NCBI GenBank assembly: GCA_020747065.1
Contig: JAGMVK010000005.1
Span: 310,001 to 374,000 of the forward strand
Length of the DNA stretch: 64,000 nucleotides
Direction of reading: 5' to 3'
DNA from: Cadophora sp. MPI-SDFR-AT-0126
Taxonomy: Eukaryota > Ascomycota > Leotiomycetes > Helotiales > Ploettnerulaceae
Under the pieces are notes generated by a model. It had not been told where the DNA came from. It made no database searches and was given only the letters and a program-made list of their open reading frames with translations. Below are positions 32,452-43,508 of the stretch, in pieces. Positions within the stretch are counted from its first letter, which is position 1; each line of letters starts with the position of its first letter. A program made the position numbers and the translations under genes.

Positions 32452-35400
32452 ATGACATGTATATAGAATGAACAACTGTTTTTGCTTTCATTCAGCAGTC
32501 GACATAGCAAGACAGCACGACTACGATTCAGCATGACAATCCTCCGTAATCAATTTTTTGTCACGTGCTGGTCATTGGATAGCCCGCAATATTGCAGAAC
32601 AACACTTCTCCAGATCTGCCAAACACAATCAAGCAGCGAAGATCCATCTAAGCGATCTTATAATAAACAAGCTCCACCATAACATCGCCTTCTCAGAAAT
32701 AAGATACCGGTAGCCAAGCCCCTCAAGCGAAGGAGGCGTCGAGGTGTTAGCGTGCCTCTAGCGAGCGGTGCTGACACAAAAATAGCACTGCGCGTCTAAG
32801 CGCGCTGTCAAGCCACCTCCAGCACTTGCAGCCTCCTATCTCCTCGAAGTCCTCTGTTTGATTGCTGTCCTTGATTGTTTTGGTTTGAGACAATGATACT
32901 GCAGGGTAGATACCTTTTGAGGCCAGTCCAGCCAACGATAAGGCCAGGACATAAACGCGGTGCATTGTCCTAAATTTGGCCCCCTACCGCACGTCAATCC
33001 TTCGCTGCAGCTACCTAGCTGATGCTAAAAGGATGGGATAGAAAACAAGGTTCAGGTACAAAGTAAGGCAATCTAAGTGCTGAGATACGTATGCATGTAT
33101 GGCATCTCACCACATCGTCCAGGGTACCGTACCCATCGTCTGAACTTACTTGCTACCAGATTTACAGATCTGCGGCTCCATCCTTCACCATAACTCCTCG
33201 GTGCGCACCGAGCTGGCCTATAATATCTATGCATCTGTGCTTTTGAGAGAACTTGTGGTCGAAACTGTCGTGTAGACTCGATAGGATAAAATGTACCGTA
33301 TTTAGAGGCGGCGAAGCTGGGCCGCCATGACGGTATACTTTCTTGACTACTTGCAGTTGATCGTCATCAGCATGGCCTGCAACATCCTGCACTACTCAGG
33401 CGAGTCCAAAATGAAACGGTAAGCGCTGCAGCCAGAGTTGATTTCTTGCCCCGTACTGGTATGCTCGTCAGACTTGAAAAGTAAGCGGAGCAATTCAAAG
33501 TCGGCGAGCCTGCATATGACTGCTGTAAGGTACTTCCTGAGTTAGGACTATACCACATGGGCCGTGGTCTTCTGGCATGCGTTGATCTTTGATGCTTTCA
33601 ATGTGCTTTTCAGGGCAAGATCTGCGCTTGTTCAGCTGTCTAAATCCATCTGTCGCTGCATGTGGTCATCATGTGCCTGCGTCTTCATTTTCTGGCTTCT
33701 TTGCCTCCCTTAACAACACAGTGTCTGGCAATGGTAGCTGGGCTGGGGGAATTGATTTGAGAAGAATTTCCGTGGATGTTGAGTCGGAGATATTGTCCCG
33801 TCGATTCCTCCCATCTCGTTCAACCGCTCTTCCCGTACTGTAGTACGGTTCCATGAGCACTTGCAAGTGGTTCAAAGTAATTGATCTGACTTTTCCCCAC
33901 CGCATTGAATCCGAGCATATCATATATCGCATCTTACCAATTCTCCTGAGAGCCAAAAACACATGCCACGGCCTGTAGCTGCAGTCATCATCACATCCAG
34001 GTTGCACCTCACACTTCCACCTGCCGAAAGAGAGTAGGCTGTCACGTACGGCGGTAAACAAATGCCAAGCTGAAAATGAGGCCCATATCTTCTGTTTGTG
34101 ACCGAAAATGGAAATGCTAGCAAAAGTTTACCTAAGTCTACTCATCCATCGCCTTGCAGGCTGCATCTGGCCCCCAGATGCCTTTAGCCGGGCAAACGAT
34201 TCTGCTTTAAAAGGGTAAAAGGTGCATATGGACCAGACTCAAAACAATTGTGTAAACTTTCTTCCATTAGTTTAACATGAACCAACGCCTGCGTTATTCT
34301 ACCACAAATGGGAAGTCCCGGGTCTCACGAAGGACTTAGAAGATATGGGAGCCGGATCTTGACATGCTCTTCTACTTGCCCTTCTCGTTGCTTACTGATA
34401 ACCAGATAATTGGTAAACATATATGGCTTTCACTGCGTGAGGAATGCTGCTTAGATCTCGGCGTTGGCGATGATATTTCGCTGCCGAGTTGCAATTGCAC
34501 AAACAATACTTCATATGTGTTACAAAACACTTGAGACTGAGGCTATATTGACTCTTATCTGCAATATTACGATAAATGAACGTATATTGGTCGTATCAGC
34601 ATCGCTAGGCGTTGCTCGATCGTATAGACCACTACCTTCTAAGCGACGCGTGAAAAAAGAAGTGCCTTCTTCGCAGAACATGTGCAAAAGCGTGCAAGTG
34701 GCTCAAGTGATCACATCATGCAATTGGAGGATTGTTTGAAAACATTACAAGCGAGTGATTCGAGGTCCTTGCTGGTATTTGCCATATCAGATCATTTGCC
34801 CCGCAAATGTATGGTAGCAACCCTCTTTCAACTACCACTACTCAACTGCCGTGACCATGGACGAAAATGATACCCACGACTTCAGCGTACAGACGCTTCC
34901 GAAAGAGGTCAAACACCTCGGCCTCTAAGGTCGGAGGAAGCTCATAAAGGCAAGAGCCAAGAAGTTCATCCCATGTCGCCTCGTACACCTCGTACTCGGG
35001 ACGTTAAGTGATAGGACGGCCCAGGCACCCTGGGCAATCGCCTCCTTTCATCCTAACGAATTAAGAATCTGTTTTGTAGCTTGAAACTTGGTCCGATGGA
35101 TATTTCCTGGGGAAGGATGAACCCACCAATCATGAGAAGTGTAATGACTGCTTCTCGGGAGATCTATGCGGAAGGCAATCTATCTTTTATTGCTTGGCAT
35201 CGCATGGGCATCGGACGTCAATCAGTTTTGAGCTCTGGAAACGACCACAATTTAGATGAGATTTTCAATACAAGCCGAGAATGGTCGAGTATGTATACAG
35301 AGGTAGACCCCTCAGTCTATGAGTCCGTCAACCTTATTCGGTTCTCCAACTTTAGTCCATCATTAGATTCCGACACATTCATTTATCACAACCTTCAAAC
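32452..35400. other. Long intergenic region (2.9 kb) with a possible gene relic
   Basis: Upstream flank of cellobiose dehydrogenase. The only suggestive segment is 34857-35416. An ATG there opens MDENDTHDFSVQTLPKEVKHL and stops at once. Further on, an open frame carries NPPIMRSVMTASREIYAEG and ends inside the first codons of the next gene. The layout resembles a decayed 2EXR-type gene, but the match is weak. Confidence 0.35.
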
Positions 35401-37755
35401 ATGCCGTCAACAATGATGCGCATTTTCGCGAAACTTTGTTTTAGCCTTGGCCTCATCGGGAGTGCTTATGGCCAGTCTTCAACCCCATTCACTGACCCTG
35501 CAACCGGAATCACTTTTCAGCAAGTAACCTCCGGCGCATATTCGTTCGGAATTGCACTTCCAGAAAATGCATCAACCGACTTCATCGGCCGTATCAGTGC
35601 TACAGGAGCAGCAGGATGGGCAGGCATATCATTGAAAGGTCCCATGAGTGGAAGTCTCATGGTTGTAGCCTGGCCCAATGCTGATCAGGTTGTCGCCTCG
35701 CTTCGTCTCGCTACCGGATATTCCAGCCCAGGTGTCTTTACTGGTCCTGCATCACTAAAACCAATTAGCACTGGAACAACTTTCAACGGAACAACATACA
35801 CTTATACTTTCTTGTGCGAAGGATGCGTTCAGGCCGATGGCAGTACTTTTGCCGCTAATGCAACCACGGCAGTCCTCGGCTGGGCTCTCGCAAATGCCTC
35901 CCCTGCTTCACCTGCAGACTCATCATCCACTCTTGGATTCCATGCGGGTGGCTTTGGCCTGTTTGGAGTCGATATGACGGCTGCTAGATCCGCTTCGTTC
36001 ACTCAATGGGCTGCTCTTGCTGAGCCGGGCATACCTACCACCCCTACGCCTGGAAATGGTACGAGTAATGGGACTATACCGACCATTTCGAACACCACTT
36101 ACGATTACATTGTCGTTGGTGGTGGTCCAGCTGGTCTGATCACATCTCAACGCTTGACTGAGACTGGACGCTCTGTCCTGCTCCTAGAGCGGGGTGTCGC
36201 TTCCACTGCTTCAACGGGCGGAAAGAGATTCGTACCATGGAACTCAAGCTTGACATACTACGACGTCCCTGGTGTGTTCAACTCGCTACCTCAAGGTACC
36301 CAAGGAGAAGGTTACTGTACAGATACCGCCTCAATCGCTGGCTGTGTTCTTGGAGGCGGTGGATCTGTCAATGGCATGGCGTTCATTCATCCTCCCAGTT
36401 GGGACTTTGATGACAATTGGCCAGAAGGATGGAAATGGGCGGATGTTGCACCTGCTGCTGAACGGCTGTACGCAAGGAATCCCGGGACAACCATGCCCTC
36501 TCGTGATGGGATTCAATATGACAATGAATCGACTGTGGTGATTTCGTCTTGGCTGGAAGAGAATGGTTGGGTTTACGCTGATGGGATTGAGAAGCCCGAT
36601 TCCAAGATCCAGTCATACGGACTTTCTCAACTGAATGTAAGTGTGAGCTTCAAAACTACCACGGGATATCTGTTGAATATGATCCAGGTTGCTGATGGCA
36701 TTCGTTCTGGCCCAATCCACACTTACCTTCCCCTGGCTCAAGCAAGCCCGGACTTCAAGTTGCAACTAAATACCAAAGTCATTCGAGTCCTACGAAACGG
36801 CTCACTGATCACAGGCGTGGAGACTGAAACTGCTACTGGTCGACAGATCATCAATCTGAAATCAGGCGGAAGTGTTCTCCTTGCAGCAGGTGTCATGTCC
36901 ACCCCTCGTGTCCTCTTCAATTCAGGCATCGGTCCCACTGCACAAATCAACACCGTAAAAGCTGGCACAACAGGCATCACCGTCCCAGAAAGCGATTGGA
37001 TTAATCTTCCTGTAGGCCTAGATATCAAAGACCATTCCAGGTACACCATCACGTTTAATGTCACAGGCGGACTCAGTACCTACAGCATCCCTCAACTGCT
37101 CAACCCATCCGAAGCAGACTTAGATCTGTATTACCAAGGCTCAGGCGTTATGACACAGTCATTCCAACGTCTCGACACATTCAGACGGATCAATACTACA
37201 GATGGACACAGCATCATGTTCCAAGCGCACTGTAACTCCTACGCGAACGACACTGTACAGTTCATGATGTTGATGAGCCACGGCCTCACATCTCGCGGCG
37301 AGCTCGCCATCAACGCAGCCGGAAACACGCTCTTCACTAAAGAACCCTGGACCTCCACTGATACAGATAAAGAAGCCTGGACACTTGCCATCAACGAGCT
37401 CTTCAACATGGCTCGCAAGCCTGGAAGTCCTCTAACCTACACCGGCGGCGCGAACGCCACAGCAGCAGCTGTCCTCAGCGGTCCTGTCCAACCTGGCGTT
37501 CATATTGTTGGAAGCGCGAAGATAGGGACTGATGATGGGAGAAAGAATGGAACAGCGGTGGTGGATCTTGATACCAAGGTCTATGGGACGGACAATCTGT
37601 TTGTAGTCGATGCGAGTTTTCATGCGGATTTGTCGACGGGGAATACGCAGGCTATTGTTATGGTCGCTGCTGAGAAGGCGGTTGAAAGAATTATTGCACT
37701 GCGAGAGAGTGGAAGTGGCGGTTCGACGAATGGGACGACGACGCCGACGACTTGA
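35401..37755 (+). CDS. cdh: Cellobiose dehydrogenase (cytochrome + GMC flavodehydrogenase)
   Basis: One exon, 784 residues. The signal peptide ends about residue 25 (GLIGSAYGQ). The N-terminal cytochrome domain (about 26-215) has SLMVVAWPN with the Met heme ligand near residue 87 and GFHAGGFG with the likely His ligand near 181. A Pro/Thr/Gly linker (TTPTPGNGTSNGT) follows. The GMC oxidoreductase part starts YDYIVVGGGPAG (FAD-binding, about 240) and ends with FHADLSTGNTQA, holding the catalytic His and Asn. There is no C-terminal CBM1; the protein ends in a Gly/Ser/Thr tail, as in class II enzymes without a binding module. It oxidises cellobiose outside the cell and passes electrons to lytic polysaccharide monooxygenases. 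An internal ATG (MRIFAKL) is an alternative start. Confidence 0.95.
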   Translation: MPSTMMRIFAKLCFSLGLIGSAYGQSSTPFTDPATGITFQQVTSGAYSFGIALPENASTDFIGRISATGAAGWAGISLKGPMSGSLMVVAWPNADQVVASLRLATGYSSPGVFTGPASLKPISTGTTFNGTTYTYTFLCEGCVQADGSTFAANATTAVLGWALANASPASPADSSSTLGFHAGGFGLFGVDMTAARSASFTQWAALAEPGIPTTPTPGNGTSNGTIPTISNTTYDYIVVGGGPAGLITSQRLTETGRSVLLLERGVASTASTGGKRFVPWNSSLTYYDVPGVFNSLPQGTQGEGYCTDTASIAGCVLGGGGSVNGMAFIHPPSWDFDDNWPEGWKWADVAPAAERLYARNPGTTMPSRDGIQYDNESTVVISSWLEENGWVYADGIEKPDSKIQSYGLSQLNVSVSFKTTTGYLLNMIQVADGIRSGPIHTYLPLAQASPDFKLQLNTKVIRVLRNGSLITGVETETATGRQIINLKSGGSVLLAAGVMSTPRVLFNSGIGPTAQINTVKAGTTGITVPESDWINLPVGLDIKDHSRYTITFNVTGGLSTYSIPQLLNPSEADLDLYYQGSGVMTQSFQRLDTFRRINTTDGHSIMFQAHCNSYANDTVQFMMLMSHGLTSRGELAINAAGNTLFTKEPWTSTDTDKEAWTLAINELFNMARKPGSPLTYTGGANATAAAVLSGPVQPGVHIVGSAKIGTDDGRKNGTAVVDLDTKVYGTDNLFVVDASFHADLSTGNTQAIVMVAAEKAVERIIALRESGSGGSTNGTTTPTT

Positions 37756-40700
37756 GTAGCGCCTGGTTTGTGAGGTGGGAGCTCAGTAGCTCTCTAAGTA
37801 AAGAGCGAGAGGGTAACATTGGACACCTTGGAAATGAAACACTTCACTACACAAGATGTATACGCTTGATGCATCATGGATATTCAACTCAAGCATAGGT
37901 AGCTTCCATTCATTGTACATTCCCCCCAGAACCAAGCGCTTTTTTTTGCTTCGCGATGCACTTTGTCCCCTGCCCGAGGAAAATCGCGCTTAGAAAATTC
38001 CTCAAACAAACAAAACAGGCCCAAGAAAAGAATCCCCATTGACGCAAATTAAATCAATGAATTGATAAAAAAGGACTGTAGAGATTGGTGGAATACCCCG
38101 TGAGGAATCACACACCGAGGAAATGCGATCAAGTGGTGAAGGAATGGCATCTACCGAGCCCAGTTTCAGCCCCCATTCCGCCGCGCCTCCAGCGCGCTGA
38201 TTGTTTGGCCGATATTTATATTAGACACAGCCACGCCCTGACAACTCATATCCTTCTGTTCTGCAAATCACCATTTGCGTACCTTGTACGTTCTGCTGTC
38301 GGTGACTTTTCTGGATTTTTAATTTTCCCAGCTTGAGCGGGAAATTATGATTGCTTGTGATGTGGAGGAGCAGCTTCACTTGAAGGAAGCGATGTGGAGA
38401 GTCAAAACTGAGACGGGAAATTTCAGATATGAAGGAGGAATATCAAGATACAGGTTCTGGGTAAAGGAGGATGCTATTCTGGGCATGTGGCTGCGAAGGA
38501 TGAGAAGTGACAGCGAAGGGATGCAAAGGAAGATTCATGTCACATGACCCATGTTCAATGATTGAGGGAAGATATCGCGAAAAGGCCAATATGAACGAAA
38601 TGACAAAGAGAAAATACTGACTAGAACTGCAAGCAACGAGAGGACTCCGTCTCGTACTATCAGAGCCACAGGTCTTGTAGCTTGATTCATGATGATCTGC
38701 ACGTGTCTCAACATCTTTCTACTCCCAAACTGCGGAGAAGAGAACTCACCTTGGGATGATCAGAACCATGCCCGCAAAGGTGAAATGATTGGCCGATTCT
38801 TACAGTCGTGATCCTGAAGTTGTGTTAGATCTGTCGCGGGTAATACTATTACCTGGTTGTGTGCAGCCTGGCACGCAAAAATAGGTTGGCAGGAGCATTT
38901 TCAGCGCTGTTCGTTCACTCTCTTGCCAAGTAGTATCAGGCAGGGAAACTAAAGTACAGTTAGCAAATGATAAGACGGGTGTTCGCGACGATCTCAAGTG
39001 CAAAGGAGTTCTCGAGGTTCAAGGCAGCTGAAGACTGAAGAGAGGATCGAAGTCAAATTAAAACAGCCCGATCCTTGACCTATATACCGTGTTGACTTCG
39101 GGGAGTTTGAAGCATGAAAGTGCACTCTGACAATTACAATCAGTACCAGAGGTATGAAATGAATGTTCCGTATGACAACAATCCGTCACCAGCATCACGC
39201 TTCTAATCACGATCGAAGTTCGTGCTCCGAGGACTAGCTTTAGTATATTCCCGAACACTGGGCTGCCAACAGGTTCGGGGGGTTCCACGGGACCAGACTC
39301 ATCTTATAATTAGAACGTGTGACGGACACGAAGCGCGCTTCTTCTTTCTCCCAGTAGGAATTGATCGTCAAGATGAGGCTAAATCGAGACAGCGACGGTT
39401 GTACAGTTGTACAGGTACATCCCTCCATCCAAGTGGGCAGGAGGTAGGATGCATGGCGCCGTGCTGCGCTGCGCTTCTGGACTAGCAATTCCCAGCAATG
39501 CCTCCCACATACAGTACGTGCTAGCATAGATACACGTAGAAATTACCTCCCCGAGACTCTGTGTCCCTCTTCATGTCAATTAGCCGCAATTTTAGGGGCC
39601 AGCGCGAACAGCGTTCGAGGAAATGCTCTCAATGGACCACAAGCGCGGGGGTGGGCGTGTCTGAGTAGGTGCAAGCCAGGTACAGACGCTTTACTTTCTC
39701 ATGTCAGCGATAATTCCATAGGTAAGATCAGCACTTGATTTGATCGGATTCAGGACCGGATTTACTGGATAGCGTTACCCGCTCGTAGCTAGGCACACAT
39801 GCCGCCAGCGCCGATCTGTTTACAGCACTGCTGTGGGCGAAAATTAACACGCCGTGACGCTGTCGGGTGGCGCTCAGCTACCGGTATGATCCAGAGAAAC
39901 GGCTCGATGAAAGAACCACTCAGATCATCGTGAGATCATGCCCCTGGAGATCTTGAGAGTAGGACTATGCAAGATGTCGGCCGCGGGAATGCTGGCTAAA
40001 TATCCCTATGGTCCTGGCTGCTGCTGGCTGCATCAGGCCTCAGGTGGGCATTATGGGAGAGGGCGGGCTGAGAAGTAACTCAAAAATGGGGACGCCGAAG
40101 ACGATAATTATTTACGAGCTCGAGATGGAGATTTACGATGTGGTGAGAGGTGCTTAGGGAAGAAAATGCTGTCTCCGAGATTTTACAGAGGGCAGTACTG
40201 TGAAGTGCCTCACCGACGGTACACTTCAGCACACGCCCACCCAATGATCTCACTGTGTCTCAGCCTGCAAAGCCCGCCCACAAGCCCTCTCAACCTTCTG
40301 TCAACATCGACATTAACATCACCATCACAGCCTCCATCATCACCAGCTACAACCCTACAAGCATCCTTCCCTCCCCCACGAGAACACCAGTCATCCATCC
40401 GCTACCCCCTGCCGCAGTCTCGGTCAACGGTGTGTTTTTGGTCGGATCCCCGTGGTCTTCCGTCCTGTACCTGTCATTGTTTCAACGAATCGAAGAAAAC
40501 TGCGCCGCGGGTTCTACTTCCGTTCTGGTGAAGTCAGACCCAGCAGATGGTTCAGATACCGATCATGTTCGTGAGTAATTGTACGAAACATAACTGTTTC
40601 TCGAAGTCTTCGAAACCCGGGATGCCTGGTACCTGTGCTTGCATGAGCTCAGAGGCTGAACGACAGTTTCAATCTTGTGGTCGAGTTACACCGTTAGCCT

Positions 40701-41793
40701 GTCTATGCTTATGCCATATCCGTATCTCGTCAACCGCCCCCATACGACCACAATAATCCCATATCGCTGGAGAATATTTCCAGCCTGCGACTGGCCTGTG
40801 GCATGCATGATGCGCCGTGCTCCTAGCACTTTTAGTTTGGTAGGTACGTTAGCGCAGTGCGGGTCATCATTGTGACCATTCAGCAGCTTCAGCAAGGCCC
40901 ATCTCTTGTATGCCTCACCCTACTGCATATTTTGTGCCTCTTTTACCTCTTTCATCCAGGTGTGTGTACTTTATTCCGGAAAGTCTCATCCTTCATCTTC
41001 AAACCCCCGACTATGTCGAGTAGTATCAACTGCTACTTCACAAACTCCCGTGCCGTGTCGGTCAGGAATACGCTGAATGGGGGGTTTCACTTGCTAGCAT
41101 CCCACGAGAGGAAGCTTTGGGCGAGCAAGCTTTAGCTATCGGAGCTTAAATTCGACCAGTCGGGGTCCATGCCAATTGAATGTCCCACGGCTGTGGCTGA
41201 CATCTGCAAGGGGTATAAATTAGGATTGAAATTTCGCGCTACCGGTGGCTAATTACGTGAGTCTACCAAAGGAATATCTCAACATACTGCCCGATTCAGC
41301 TCCCTCGCACTCATTGGTTCTGAGATTTGCAGCTCTAATTATCCTAGGACGGCCCAAGCCATGGCCCTTCAGCCTACTCCCCACCAACGTGGCAGTTCAA
41401 CTGGTCCAAGTGTGAGATCCTTCTCCACAGACACGCTTGTTGATTCCTCCCGAATTGGCTTGACTGCTTCCAAAAGAGGAGCCGAATGCGTCAGGCGAGA
41501 TTCTTACCGCCGGCTGACTGGAAGGCTGAGCAACGAGTGAACTGTCAGTGCTTCAGTGCGAGTCTACACGTGAAGCACATATCTAGCCATGATCACCACG
41601 ATCCCAAGAGAGTGGTTACCACTATTATAACAGACCTCCCCGTCATAGTTCGATCGACCCCCTTTCGAATGCAAGCGTGGATCTCACTTTCTTTGTACAA
41701 TCGAAAACCACGGTCGTTCGTTCCGGGCCAAGTCGGCAGACCCCAGCACCCTTCATTAATATATTCTACCTACCTACACCTCGCATTGTCATA
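37756..41793. other. Long intergenic region (4.0 kb)
   Basis: Between cellobiose dehydrogenase and the zinc-cluster regulator. I see no supported coding sequence. Open frames of 60-120 codons lack family features or connectable exons. Near 40250-40430 the sequence is rich in C/A/T triplets that read as Pro/Thr/Ser and look non-coding. A TATAAA-like word at 41213 is too far from the next start to assign. Confidence 0.45.
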
Positions 41794-43508
41794 ATGTGGT
41801 CCTCACCAAGTCAACCTCAGCCAGAGGAGGCATCTCCAGTCAAGAGATTTGCCTGTGATCGATGCCATGATCAGAAACTCCGCTGTACTCGTCCTCAAGA
41901 TGGAGAACCATGTGTTCGATGTCAACGAGCAGGAGTCTTTTGCAATGTCAGTGCAGCACAGCGAACAGGTCGACCCAGGAAATCATCAAACAATCGACCC
42001 CAAGCAGAGAGAAAGAATACATCAACTGCAACAAGTTCAGCAACAGAAAGCAGCTCCGAGGACGGTGACAAGAGATCAGGGATAATACGCACAAACAGCA
42101 CCGAATCGGTGGGAGGAGTGAGCTCGAAGTCGATAGCATTGCCAGAGACAAGCATTTCAAGAAATGGAGAGAGCTGGGATAATTTCACAACAAATTCATC
42201 TTTGTCCATCTCTCCATCATCTCTCCCTCTCCAGCCATACACCCAACCAATGTCGAACGATGAATATGCGGATTTGTTGGACTGCATCACAGATCAGGCA
42301 TATTTTGACAGTATGGATCTTTCCGATTTCTCTGATTGTACGATAGTTTCCTATCACTTTGACAGAGACAAACTAATCGTTCATTAGCAGCATACATGCC
42401 AACACTTCAAATGTCTGAGCCAAACCCAAAGAAGAGGAAGTCGAATACCAACCACGGCATTGGTATCTATACGAATCATGTCTCGATGTCCCCTCCGATG
42501 CTAGACGGCCAACTGTCGTCCCGCATCTCATCTTTCCCTGATATGGATATGCCCACCATCACACCGGCAATCACAACTTCATCATCGTCAGAGAACAGTA
42601 CCCCAGATCTGAATCAAGTATTGAGTCTCCAAAATGACGCTACACACTCACAAACTCTCTCCAAGCTACAATCAGAGATCGATGCTTGCTCCGAACGCAT
42701 CATGCATCAAGCTCGACGCATGAGCACAGCATCCAACTCATACACTTCAGAAAGCCAAAAATTATCCGAAGCTCTCGGCGTCCTTCTTTCCACCGCTGAG
42801 CGATTCATCGAACTAATCTCCTGTATCTGTCGCTCATTTGATGCCATCGTGCCCAGTCGTTCCCCATCGCCATCGCCTTGGTACCAACAGCCCAGTGCCA
42901 TGGAACAAAACGGTTACTTCAACACCAAGCTCTTTTCAGCATCTCACTCACATTCCCGCAACAATTCTTCCACAAACCTCGACCCGAGTATGCTAGGCAC
43001 ATCCGACAACCGCGTCCTCACTACATCGACCTTCTACACCATGCTAAAATGCCACGTTCGTCTCCTATCAGCCTATGACACAACACTTGACACCATGTCC
43101 TCCCGACTCCTTGAGCTCGAACACCTAGACGTCACCGCCAACAGTCTCACATCCGCTCTCTCCATCGGCTCTTTCGTCGTCCCCTTCGGCGCCATCATCG
43201 AGACTCTCCTCCATCTCCAAGTCATCTCGCACCAACTCGATCGTCTAAAGACAGCTCTCCACGGCAATCTCCTCAAACTTCAGCCGCCTCGTCAACAGCC
43301 AGGATCGCGATCTCTTCCTGCGCGACTGGGGCTCTGCAGACAGGGTCGAAGCCCGAGTGTCAGCATGGTGGACTTCAAACTTGAGGAGATACAGGAGAGG
43401 GAACGGGCTTTGCAGACCAAACTACTGCGGATCGAGAATTTGGCGGAGAGTTCGAAGCAGGGACAGCAGGGGCAAATGAATGGCGAGGCCTTCATGAACT
43501 GGGTATGA
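41794..43508 (+). CDS. Zn(II)2Cys6 transcription factor
   Basis: Two exons, 41794..42337 and 42388..43508, give 554 residues. The intron starts GTACGA and ends CATTAG. The zinc cluster CDRCHDQKLRC followed by CVRCQRAGVFC sits at about residues 20-50, with the spacing C-x2-C-x6-C-x8-C-x2-C-x6-C, and binds two zinc ions and DNA. A basic GRPRKSSNN tail follows, then long Ser/Thr-rich stretches. The C-terminal half has helical segments (LLSAYDTTLDTMSSRLLELE; SFVVPFGAIIETLLHLQVIS) reminiscent of AflR-type regulators of secondary metabolism, but that resemblance is weak. An in-frame ATG 39 codons upstream (41677) is possible; I prefer the ATG at 41794. It stands alone between two long gaps, so its targets are unknown. 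Confidence 0.9.
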
